Part shown: piece by piece, positions 5,622-12,172 of the stretch
Position numbering within the stretch: the first letter of the stretch is position 1
How the letters are laid out: every line of letters starts with the position of its first letter
Source: Cytophagaceae bacterium
GTDB taxonomy: Bacteria > Bacteroidota > Bacteroidia > Cytophagales > Spirosomataceae
Assembly (NCBI GenBank): GCA_027485075.1
Contig: JAIXRT010000056.1
Span: 1-12,172 of the forward strand
Length of the DNA: 12,172 nucleotides
Direction of reading: 5' to 3'
The notes under the pieces: model-generated
Databases searched by the model: none
Told to the model about the DNA's origin: nothing
The model's input: the letters and a program-made list of their open reading frames with translations, nothing else
Made by a program: the position numbers and the translations under genes

Positions 5622-6781
5622 TTAAACGAATCGCCATTTTAGGATCGACAGGATCCATTGGAACACAAGCGTTGGACGTTATCAAGCAGCATCCTGATGC
5701 GTTTGAAGTAGCTGTATTAACAGCGCAATCAAATGCGGATTTATTAGTCGAACAAGCCATAGAATTTCATCCTAGTCAGGTGGTAATTGGTGATGAGGCA
5801 AAATATACATTTGTTAAAAATGCGCTTTCAGGAACAGATATTGAGGTTTTAGCTGGAGCCGAAGCCTTGCAAGACGTTGTTTGCTATGATCATGTAGATG
5901 TTGTTTTAACGGCTTTGGTAGGATATTCGGGTTTGCTTCCTACTGTGAAAGCAATCAAAGCAGGAAAGCCAATAGCCTTAGCAAATAAAGAAACATTGGT
6001 TGTTGCTGGTGCACTTATTATGCCTTTGGCGCGTGAAATGGGTGTACCCATTTTACCGGTAGATTCGGAACATTCGGCTATTTTTCAATGCCTGATGGGG
6101 GAGTCGCACAATCCGATAGAAAAGGTCATATTGACTGCTTCCGGAGGTCCATTCCGAGGGAAGAAGCGCGGAGAATTGGAGCAGGTAACACGCATTCAAG
6201 CCTTGAAACATCCCAACTGGACCATGGGGGCAAAGATTACGATCGACTCTGCTAGCCTCATGAACAAGGGTTTAGAGGTGATCGAAGCTGCTTGGTTGTT
6301 TGATGTGCATGCCTCCCAAATCGACGTGGTTGTTCATCCGCAATCGATTGTTCATTCGTTGGTTCAATTTGAAGATGGCTCAATCAAGGCGCAATTGGGG
6401 TTACCTGACATGAAATTACCCATTCAGTTTGCATTGGGGTATCCCAATCGAATGCAGGCAAATTTCCCAAGATTTGATTTCAAAGACTATGCATCCTTGA
6501 CTTTTGAACAACCGGATTTGGAAACTTTTCGGAATTTAGGCCTTGCCTTTCAAGCATTAGAAAAAGGAGGAAATATGCCTTGTATTTTAAATGCTGCTAA
6601 TGAAGTTGCCGTTGACGCATTTTTGAAAGATGAAATTGGATTCTTGCAGATGTCAGATTTATTGGCAAGCTGCATGGCTCAGGGAACTTTTTTGACTTCG
6701 CCGAGCTTAGATGATTACGTTAATACAGATAAAACTACACGAATAATGGCCCAAGAATGGGTTTCTAAATTAAAGAAATAG
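5618..6781 (+). CDS. dxr: 1-deoxy-D-xylulose 5-phosphate reductoisomerase (DXR)
   Basis: DXR converts DXP to MEP with NADPH and a divalent cation, the committed step of the MEP isoprenoid pathway in the cytosol. The 387-residue protein has the dinucleotide-binding GSTGSIG (9-15), ALANKETLVVAG (120-131), the metal-binding PVDSEHSAIF with D149 and E151, the flexible-loop region around HPNWTMG, the phosphate-binding SASLMNKGLEVIEA with the third metal ligand E220, and HPQSIVHSLVQFEDGS. All catalytic residues seen in the E. coli enzyme are present and the length is normal. The ATG overlaps the rhomboid stop by 4 nt, and rseP begins 2 nt after its stop. The dxr-rseP adjacency is common in bacteria. 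Gene and pathway assignment are secure. Confidence 0.98.
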   Translation: MIKRIAILGSTGSIGTQALDVIKQHPDAFEVAVLTAQSNADLLVEQAIEFHPSQVVIGDEAKYTFVKNALSGTDIEVLAGAEALQDVVCYDHVDVVLTALVGYSGLLPTVKAIKAGKPIALANKETLVVAGALIMPLAREMGVPILPVDSEHSAIFQCLMGESHNPIEKVILTASGGPFRGKKRGELEQVTRIQALKHPNWTMGAKITIDSASLMNKGLEVIEAAWLFDVHASQIDVVVHPQSIVHSLVQFEDGSIKAQLGLPDMKLPIQFALGYPNRMQANFPRFDFKDYASLTFEQPDLETFRNLGLAFQALEKGGNMPCILNAANEVAVDAFLKDEIGFLQMSDLLASCMAQGTFLTSPSLDDYVNTDKTTRIMAQEWVSKLKK

Positions 6782-6783
6782 GT

Positions 6784-8163
6784 ATGGAAGGTTTGATTAT
6801 GGCAGGGCAGTTGATCTTAGGACTGTCGATTTTAGTTACGTTGCATGAGTTTGGTCACTTTATTACAGCCAAATGGTTTAAAATGCGCGTAGAAAAATTT
6901 TATCTGTTTTTTGATTTTCTTTTCCCAATTCCTACTGTATTGAATTTTGCCTTATTCAAAAAGAAGGTTGGTGATACGGAATATGGTCTTGGCTGGTTCC
7001 CGCTTGGTGGATATGTATCGATTGCTGGTATGATTGATGAAACGCAGGATGCAGCCGACTTAGCTAAGGATCCTGAACCATGGGAATTTCGCGCAAAACC
7101 AGCTTGGCAACGATTAATTGTGATGCTTGGAGGTGTCATTGTAAATGTAATTACCGGTGTGGTCATCTTTGTTTGTTTGACATATTCCAATGGCAATAAT
7201 TTCATTTCTAAATCTGAATTAAATAAAAACGGCATTGTAGCACTTGAATTAGGTAAGCAAATTGGCCTGCAAACAGGTGATAAAATCGTGCAAGTAAATG
7301 GTTCAGATTTTAAGTCGCTTGCCGACTTACGTACGTCGGATGTCTTGTTGGGCGATAATTCTTCCTATACCGTTTTACGTGGTGACCAAAAGATTGAGGT
7401 GAAAATTCCTGCTGATTTCATTGAGAAATTGAGCGATAAAAAAGCTGGTTTTATTGAGCCAATGGCTGCTTTTAAAGTAGCGGCAGTTGCAGCGCCAGAG
7501 CAACCTTCGATGTTTGGAGGACCTTCAGGGGAGATGTTGCCTGCATTCTCGGCCGGGTTAAAAGAAGGAGATTACATTACTTCCGTTAATCAAACGCCCA
7601 TTCGCTTTTACCATGAAGCAAAAGAAGCAATTTCGAAAGAAGCAGGTAAGCCTATTCGTCTAGGAATTCTCCGTCAAGGCAAAGCAGATACGTTAGAAAT
7701 GGTTGTTGCAAAAACAGGTCAAATAGGATTTGCACCTGAATTGTTAATTCAAATGACGCACGAGGACTATAACTTTGGTCAAGCAGTAAGCATTGGATCA
7801 GGTCGGGCATTTTCAGTTATTTCAGATAACGTGCGTGGATTTAAGAAAATTGCGACTGGAGATGTTTCCGCTTCAAAGGCGTTGAGTGGCCCCATTGGAA
7901 TTGCTCAAATGTTTGGCGGAGTTTGGGATTGGACTCGTTTCTGGATGTTGACTGGATTGTTATCCATGGCACTTGCCTTCATGAACATTTTGCCTATTCC
8001 AGCCTTGGATGGAGGGCATGCGATTTTCCTGATTTATGAAATGATTACAGGGAAACCCGCTTCCGAGAAGGTATTGGAAAAGGCCCAACAAGTAGGTATG
8101 ATGATCTTATTAGCCTTAATGGCCTATACATTTGGCAATGATATTTTTAAAGTATTTTTCTAA
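6784..8163 (+). CDS. rseP: RIP metalloprotease RseP (site-2 protease)
   Basis: This is a zinc-dependent site-2 protease that cleaves transmembrane substrates such as anti-sigma factors or remnant signal peptides in the inner membrane. The 459-residue protein has HEFGH (21-25) in the first membrane segment, a second segment near residues 115-135, two PDZ-like periplasmic domains (with GLQTGDKI near 161 and AGLKEGDYI near 257), and the C-terminal segment FMNILPIPALDGGH with N401 and the zinc ligand D409. A final hydrophobic helix ends the protein. A loop rich in F, L and P (about 38-60) follows the first segment. Start at 6784, 2 nt after the dxr stop; ATG 6799 (residue 6) is an alternative. 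The substrate in this organism is unknown. Confidence 0.97.
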   Translation: MEGLIMAGQLILGLSILVTLHEFGHFITAKWFKMRVEKFYLFFDFLFPIPTVLNFALFKKKVGDTEYGLGWFPLGGYVSIAGMIDETQDAADLAKDPEPWEFRAKPAWQRLIVMLGGVIVNVITGVVIFVCLTYSNGNNFISKSELNKNGIVALELGKQIGLQTGDKIVQVNGSDFKSLADLRTSDVLLGDNSSYTVLRGDQKIEVKIPADFIEKLSDKKAGFIEPMAAFKVAAVAAPEQPSMFGGPSGEMLPAFSAGLKEGDYITSVNQTPIRFYHEAKEAISKEAGKPIRLGILRQGKADTLEMVVAKTGQIGFAPELLIQMTHEDYNFGQAVSIGSGRAFSVISDNVRGFKKIATGDVSASKALSGPIGIAQMFGGVWDWTRFWMLTGLLSMALAFMNILPIPALDGGHAIFLIYEMITGKPASEKVLEKAQQVGMMILLALMAYTFGNDIFKVFF

Positions 8164-8165
8164 GT

Positions 8166-8654
8166 TTGAGAACCAAATTAATCCTATTGCTATTATTGAC
8201 GACGCCCATTTTTGGGCGTTCGTTGCATCCGTTCCATTCTAGCGTGGGTGATTGCATCTATAATGCAAAGGATAAAGTATGGGAAATCAGCATTCGGCTT
8301 TTTGAAGATGATTTAACTTTAGGGATCAGTCAATTTACCGGATCCCCATTTTCATTTCAAAAAAACCCGCAAGTCGATCCTATTTTAGAGAAATATGTCC
8401 GAAATTATTTTGGCATTCAGGTGAATCAAAAAAGAACTACCCCCTACCGATGGGTAGGTTGGGAGCCTATTGACGACATGATCTGGGTTTATCTCGAAAT
8501 TCCATCTGACCAAGAACTATCTGGTGTTTTTATTGAAAATAGCTTGTTGGCCGATTCATTCCCCGATCAAACTAATCTTTTACAAGTGGTAAGAAACACC
8601 CAAAAGCGAAGTTATTTGTTCCGTAAAAACGAATGGGTTCAACGGCTCGACTAA
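8166..8654 (+). CDS. Secreted DUF6702-like protein, TTG start
   Basis: This 162-residue protein of unknown function has an N-terminal signal peptide (basic RTK, then LILLLLLTTPIFG) and a predicted periplasmic or exported body beginning near HPFHSSVGDCIYN. The HPxH-x-S opening, the YNAKDKVWEISIRLFEDDL block and the later GWEPIDDMIWVYLEI resemble the DUF6702 family that I know from Bacteroidota; this is recognition by pattern, not a search result. There is no lipobox: the only cysteine (in GDCIYN) lies well past the signal peptide. No ATG occurs in frame before residue 107, and TTG 8166 is the only codon that gives the complete signal peptide, so it is the likely start. It lies 2 nt after the rseP stop and is the last gene of the run, which hints at a link with membrane or envelope processing but proves nothing. 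Confidence 0.8.
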   Translation: MRTKLILLLLLTTPIFGRSLHPFHSSVGDCIYNAKDKVWEISIRLFEDDLTLGISQFTGSPFSFQKNPQVDPILEKYVRNYFGIQVNQKRTTPYRWVGWEPIDDMIWVYLEIPSDQELSGVFIENSLLADSFPDQTNLLQVVRNTQKRSYLFRKNEWVQRLD

Positions 8655-8663
8655 TAGAATGTC

Positions 8664-8683
8664 TGCCAAATGGTCATGTGGCA
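8664..8683. promoter_or_regulatory. 20-bp imperfect palindrome upstream of lon
   Basis: TGCCAAATGGTCATGTGGCA pairs with itself at 16 of 20 positions (outer TGCCA/TGGCA, inner ATG/CAT). The centre has only 2 nt, so it looks more like a DNA operator for a dimeric protein than an RNA hairpin. It overlaps the -24 part of the element at 8679-8694. No regulator can be named. Confidence 0.4.
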
Positions 8684-8694
8684 TGAAAATTGAT
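8679..8694 (+). promoter_or_regulatory. Sigma-54-like -24/-12 element upstream of lon
   Basis: TGGCATGAAAATTGAT resembles the sigma-54 pattern TGGCACG-N4-TTGC with correct spacing; the -24 GG is intact and the -12 GC is GA. The predicted start near 8705 would give a leader of about 40 nt before lon. No TTG / TAnnTTTG housekeeping promoter was seen in 8655-8742, which makes this the best candidate, but the damaged -12 dinucleotide keeps confidence low. Confidence 0.35.
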
Positions 8695-8748
8695 AATTAG
8701 GGACCCACTTCTGGAATTAAATCGAGGGGGAAATTTTAAATAGTGTGT

Positions 8749-11244
8749 ATGAATAATTCAAACGACCTTTTTAAGCATTTGCGCTTATCAGACATGTCTG
8801 ATTTTGAGAATATAGAATTGATTCCGATCGGTTCAGAGGGGATGGGGCAAGATGACAAAATGGGCGTTTTGTCAGAGGAACTTCCCATACTTCCCATTCG
8901 AAATATTGTTTTGTTTCCTGGGATGGTGATTCCAATTACAGTGAGCCGACAAAAATCCGTTCGGCTTGTTAAGAAAGCTTACAAAGGAGATCGGACAATT
9001 GGCGTTTTGGTACAAGCCAATAATTCTAAAGAAGAACCCCAACCGGATGATTTATATAAGATTGGAACCGTAGGCCACATCATCAAAATGTTTGTGTTGC
9101 CAGGCGGAAATACAACGATTATCGTCCAAGGTCGCAAGCGATTTGAAGTAAAGGATTACATCAAAACCGAACCTAATTTAATCGCCAAAGTAGCCTACAT
9201 TGAAGATACCTTTCCGAAGAAATTGAACAAGGAGAACAAAGCCTTGATTTCAACGCTAAAGGAAAATGCGTCTAAGATTTTAAACTTAAACCCTGAGATT
9301 CCTCGGGAAGCACAAATTGCACTCGATAATATCGAATCCAATTCATATTTGGTACATTTCTTGTCATCCAATATCAACGCGGAATTAACCGAAAAGCAGG
9401 CCTTATTAGAGACCCTTGACGGTATTGAGCAAGCAACTAGGTTGTTGGAGCACATGCTCACCGACATCCAATTGCTGGAGTTGAAACGCGAAATACAAAG
9501 TAAAGCATCGAGTGACATTGATCAGCAGCAGCGCGATTATTACATACGCCAACAAATCAAGGTATTACAAGAGGAGTTAGGGGTGGAGAGTCCAGAGCAG
9601 GAACTGGATGGATTGCGGGCGAAGGCAGCTAAGAAAAAATGGACGAAAGAGGTCAATGATTTCTTTCATAAAGAACTGGCCAAATTACAGCGGACCAATT
9701 CCATGTCACCCGAATACCCGATGCTCATGAATTACGTGGAGCTTTTGGTGGACTTACCTTGGTCAGAATATTCGAAAGATAATTTTGATTTGATCAAGGC
9801 TAAAAAGGTTTTAGATGCAGATCATTTTGGCTTAGAAAAAGTCAAAGAACGCATCATTGAATATTTGGCAGTTTTGAAAATGAAGGGTGACATGAAAGCC
9901 CCGATTTTATGCCTTTATGGTCCTCCAGGTGTGGGAAAAACATCTCTGGGCCGTTCAGTAGCGAAGGCCCTTGGGCGCAAATATGTCCGCATGGCATTAG
10001 GTGGTTTACACGATGAGTCAGAGATTCGTGGACACCGCAAAACCTATATTGGTGCGATGCCGGGAAAAGTGATTCAAAATATTAAAAAGGCGGGTTCGTC
10101 CAATCCTGTATTCATCTTAGATGAGATTGATAAGGTAGGAGGAGATCATCGTGGAGATCCACAATCTGCCTTATTGGAGGTGTTGGATCCCGAGCAAAAC
10201 AATAGTTTTTTAGATAATTATTTAGAAGTAGAATACGATTTGTCTCGTGTGATGTTTATTGCGACGGCGAACAATCTAGATACAATTCATCCTGCACTTC
10301 GTGATCGTATGGAAATCATTGAGGTGAGTGGGTACACCATGGAGGAAAAGGTACAGATTGCTAAAAAACATTTGATACCCAAGCAGAAATCGGAGCATGG
10401 CTTAGAAAAGGCAAGCTTTACCTTATCGGATGCGGCAATCCAAAAATTAATCGAAGGATATACGCGCGAATCCGGTGTGCGGAAGTTGGAACAAGAGATT
10501 GGTCGTGTCGTTCGTAAAATTACCAAATCGATTGCCATCGGAGAAACCTATCCTGCCAAAGTTAGTCCAGCTGACATCATTCGGATGTTAGGTCAAGAGG
10601 TCTTTGAAAATGATTCTTACGAGAATAACGAGTATGCTGGTGTTGTTACTGGGTTGGCTTGGACTCCTGTGGGGGGTGATATTTTGTTCATCGAAACATT
10701 GCTAAATAAAGGCAAAGGGCAGCTGACATTATCAGGCCAACTGGGTGATGTGATGAAGGAGTCGGCCGTAGCAGCTTTAAGTTTTTTAAAGGCGCATGCG
10801 GATGATTACGGCATTGATTACCGAATTTTTGATCAGTATAATTTACACATTCACGTACCTGCAGGTGCTGTTCCAAAGGATGGTCCTTCAGCAGGTATAA
10901 CGATGTTGACTGCCATTGCTTCGGCATTAACACAGCGCCGCGTTAAATCGAATTTGGCTATGACGGGCGAAATTACGCTACGCGGAAAGGTCCTACCTGT
11001 GGGTGGGATAAAGGAGAAAATTTTAGCAGCTAAGCGTGCTGGAATAAAGGAGATCATTATGTGTGTAAAGAATCGTAAGGATGTAGAGGAGATTGAGCCT
11101 CATTACATTGCTGATCTTCGATTCCATTATGTGGAACATGCGACGGAAGTGTTATCGCTCGCCTTGTTAACCGAGCAGGTTAAAAAGCCTGTTCAATTCG
11201 TTTTTCAGGAGGAAACTAAGGCAATCGTGTCTGCTGAGGTATAA
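8749..11244 (+). CDS. lon: ATP-dependent protease Lon (LonA)
   Basis: Lon is a cytosolic AAA+ serine protease that degrades misfolded and regulatory proteins. From ATG 8749 the protein has 831 residues: an N-terminal substrate-binding domain opening at LPILPIRNIVLFPGMVIPI, a coiled-coil linker rich in E, Q and K (about 240-330), the AAA+ module with Walker A GPPGVGKT (391-398) and Walker B LDEID (ending at 461), and the protease domain with the PKDGPSAG serine S714 and K757 of GGIKEK, a complete Ser-Lys dyad. A GTG at 8743 in frame would add two residues; GAGGGGG at 8724-8730 lies 12 nt before it and 18 nt before the ATG, so the start is not settled. The N-terminus has about 40 residues before the first domain. 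Its last 40 bp overlap the convergent recQ-type gene. Confidence 0.97.
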   Translation: MNNSNDLFKHLRLSDMSDFENIELIPIGSEGMGQDDKMGVLSEELPILPIRNIVLFPGMVIPITVSRQKSVRLVKKAYKGDRTIGVLVQANNSKEEPQPDDLYKIGTVGHIIKMFVLPGGNTTIIVQGRKRFEVKDYIKTEPNLIAKVAYIEDTFPKKLNKENKALISTLKENASKILNLNPEIPREAQIALDNIESNSYLVHFLSSNINAELTEKQALLETLDGIEQATRLLEHMLTDIQLLELKREIQSKASSDIDQQQRDYYIRQQIKVLQEELGVESPEQELDGLRAKAAKKKWTKEVNDFFHKELAKLQRTNSMSPEYPMLMNYVELLVDLPWSEYSKDNFDLIKAKKVLDADHFGLEKVKERIIEYLAVLKMKGDMKAPILCLYGPPGVGKTSLGRSVAKALGRKYVRMALGGLHDESEIRGHRKTYIGAMPGKVIQNIKKAGSSNPVFILDEIDKVGGDHRGDPQSALLEVLDPEQNNSFLDNYLEVEYDLSRVMFIATANNLDTIHPALRDRMEIIEVSGYTMEEKVQIAKKHLIPKQKSEHGLEKASFTLSDAAIQKLIEGYTRESGVRKLEQEIGRVVRKITKSIAIGETYPAKVSPADIIRMLGQEVFENDSYENNEYAGVVTGLAWTPVGGDILFIETLLNKGKGQLTLSGQLGDVMKESAVAALSFLKAHADDYGIDYRIFDQYNLHIHVPAGAVPKDGPSAGITMLTAIASALTQRRVKSNLAMTGEITLRGKVLPVGGIKEKILAAKRAGIKEIIMCVKNRKDVEEIEPHYIADLRFHYVEHATEVLSLALLTEQVKKPVQFVFQEETKAIVSAEV

Positions 11245-12172
11245 TTAATCTGACCAGCTTCTAAGCAAAATTGAATGACTTTAGCTGCCTCTGTTCGCGT
11301 AAGTGGGCGGAGGCAGTCGGTCAAATCTTCTAGGGTCATCGGCCCATTTTTCAGGTAATTGAGAATTAATTTTTGTTCAACTTCCATGCCTTCTGGAAAT
11401 GCGCGGCCGTTTTGTTCTTTTTTTCGCTGTATACATATATCGCATACCCCACAATTCATGAGTAATTGTTCTCCAAAATAAGCACTTATCTTACGCGTCC
11501 GACACGTTTTTTGGTCACGAACATAGGATTCAACGGCATCGATTTTTGATTTACTCCGTTCCTTTTTTTGTAGGTACTCGGACCAGGTAATGGGCAGATT
11601 ATCGATGTTTGCGCGTGGTGTTAGTAAGGTGAGTTTGGGTAAACCATTTTGTTTTTCGTATTCGATGATTTCGAATTTGGCTAATAGGTTTAAGTAGCGT
11701 TCGATTTCCTCGACAGGAACTTTAAGTTGGATACTTAATGAAGCTTCTGAAATAGATACGAATTGGGTGTATAAATTCCCGCCAAATTGCCTCAGTAAAA
11801 ATTTTAAGAAGGATTCGAATTTTTCATTTCGAATTTGGAAGTCGTAAAGTTCGGTGGCATTTACCTGAATCTTGATTTTGGAGGGATTTTGAAAAGCATC
11901 GCTCATTAAGAATAAACCTTCGGATTCAAGTGTTTTTAGTGCATAAAACGTCTCCGAGGTGGGTAACTGGAATCTGCGCGCCATTTCAGTCCAGTCAAAA
12001 TCATAGGTACTTAGTTCGCCACTTCCTGCCGCGATTTGCAAGAAATTGCTCATCGCTTGGTATGTTTTTTGAAGTACTTCTGCGCTTGGGAAAGACTTTT
12101 CCCAGTTTTTCTGTAGCTCAATTAGATCATTTTCTTCGACCATCGCTACGGCATAGGCCTTTTGTTCATCTC
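11205..12172 (-). CDS. RecQ-type ATP-dependent DNA helicase, C-terminal part, open at the right edge
   Basis: About 321 residues of a RecQ family 3'-5' DNA helicase are visible; the ATPase core lies beyond the edge. The first visible residues, DEQKAYAV, fit the stretch just after helicase motif VI (GRD), and the frame stays open to 12172, so the ATG at 12143 is internal. The zinc module is clear: TCRTRKISAYFGEQLLMNCGVCDIC holds four cysteines arranged as in RecQ. It is followed by a short winged-helix-like tail (about 70 residues) and no HRDC domain. Between motif VI and the zinc cysteines lie some 210 residues with apparent winged-helix segments, whereas E. coli RecQ reaches them sooner. This form is familiar from Bacteroidota RecQ proteins. 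The TGA stop (11205-11207) lies inside lon, giving a 40-bp convergent overlap. Confidence 0.9.
   Translation of the reverse strand, partial: DEQKAYAVAMVEENDLIELQKNWEKSFPSAEVLQKTYQAMSNFLQIAAGSGELSTYDFDWTEMARRFQLPTSETFYALKTLESEGLFLMSDAFQNPSKIKIQVNATELYDFQIRNEKFESFLKFLLRQFGGNLYTQFVSISEASLSIQLKVPVEEIERYLNLLAKFEIIEYEKQNGLPKLTLLTPRANIDNLPITWSEYLQKKERSKSKIDAVESYVRDQKTCRTRKISAYFGEQLLMNCGVCDICIQRKKEQNGRAFPEGMEVEQKLILNYLKNGPMTLEDLTDCLRPLTRTEAAKVIQFCLEAGQINYTSADTIALVSS
11285..11316 (+). other. Hairpin downstream of lon, inside the end of the recQ-type gene
   Basis: CTGCCTC (11285-11291) and GAGGCAG (11310-11316) form a perfect 7-bp stem around an 18-nt loop, 40 nt past the lon stop. No T-run follows on the plus strand, so it is not a classical terminator. 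It could mark or protect the 3' end of the lon mRNA, but the bases also encode RecQ residues and the pairing may be chance. Confidence 0.25.

Noticed and set aside
6900..7235. 111-residue minus-strand frame inside rseP
   Set aside because: It is antisense to the conserved N-terminal half of RseP and has no recognisable motif.
10287..11057. Three minus-strand frames inside the lon protease domain
   Set aside because: They overlap the AAA+ and protease domains of Lon and show no family features; two of them also overlap each other.
1..12172. Defence island, CRISPR array, prophage, integron or transposon
   Set aside because: No spaced repeats, transposase, integrase, recombinase, toxin-antitoxin pair or attachment-site repeat was seen; all genes are housekeeping or envelope genes with uniform composition.

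Overview
The window (12,172 bp, moderate GC) reads as ordinary chromosomal DNA of a member of the Bacteroidota, probably of the order Cytophagales. The phylum is supported by a Bacteroidota-type DUF4295 gene next to rpmG, a DUF6702-type secreted protein, a RecQ with zinc cysteines far behind the helicase core, and promoters of the Bacteroidota sigma-A type (TTG, 19-20 nt, TAnnTTTG). The order is an inference from protein style. There are eleven protein genes, two of them cut by the window edges. I see no rRNA, tRNA, mobile element, integrase, CRISPR array or phage gene. No gene-free stretch exceeds about 190 bp.

Layout. 1-1137 (+) is the C-terminal part of glnS, open at the left edge. Its stop codon directly abuts the stop of ftsY (1138-2118, -). 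Behind ftsY, also on the minus strand, lie a 50-residue DUF4295 gene (2214-2366) and rpmG (2385-2567). They are separated from ftsY by a good intrinsic terminator (2151-2178) and served by a clear promoter at 2606-2637. The 185-bp divergent gap 2568-2752 leads into a plus-strand series: nuoD (2753-3967), a short-chain polyprenyl diphosphate synthase (3969-4946), a rhomboid protease (best start 4995, to 5621), dxr (5618-6781), the site-2 protease rseP (6784-8163) and a DUF6702-like secreted protein with a TTG start (8166-8654). Spacings are 1-3 nt or a 4-nt overlap, except for a 48-nt gap ahead of the rhomboid gene that holds both a promoter and a terminator-like hairpin. Then lon (8749-11244, +) has its own 94-nt upstream region with a sigma-54-like element and a dyad. 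Its tail overlaps by 40 bp the convergent 3' end of a recQ-type helicase gene (11205 to the right edge, -).

How the genes fit together. The central cluster joins membrane and isoprenoid functions. DXR commits carbon to the MEP pathway, the polyprenyl synthase extends the product, and NuoD forms part of the quinone site of complex I, whose menaquinone carries a prenyl tail. The rhomboid and RseP are two intramembrane proteases flanking dxr. Lon adds cytosolic ATP-dependent proteolysis. The flanks are translation and protein-targeting housekeeping (GlnRS, L33, FtsY) and DNA repair (RecQ).

I found no convincing undescribed system. The points worth a second look are arrangement and regulation: zero-gap and overlapping convergent gene ends, a nuoD outside a nuo operon and 1 nt from a prenyl synthase, rpmG without rpmB, promoter and hairpin packed ahead of the rhomboid gene, the lon upstream region, and the domain order of RecQ.
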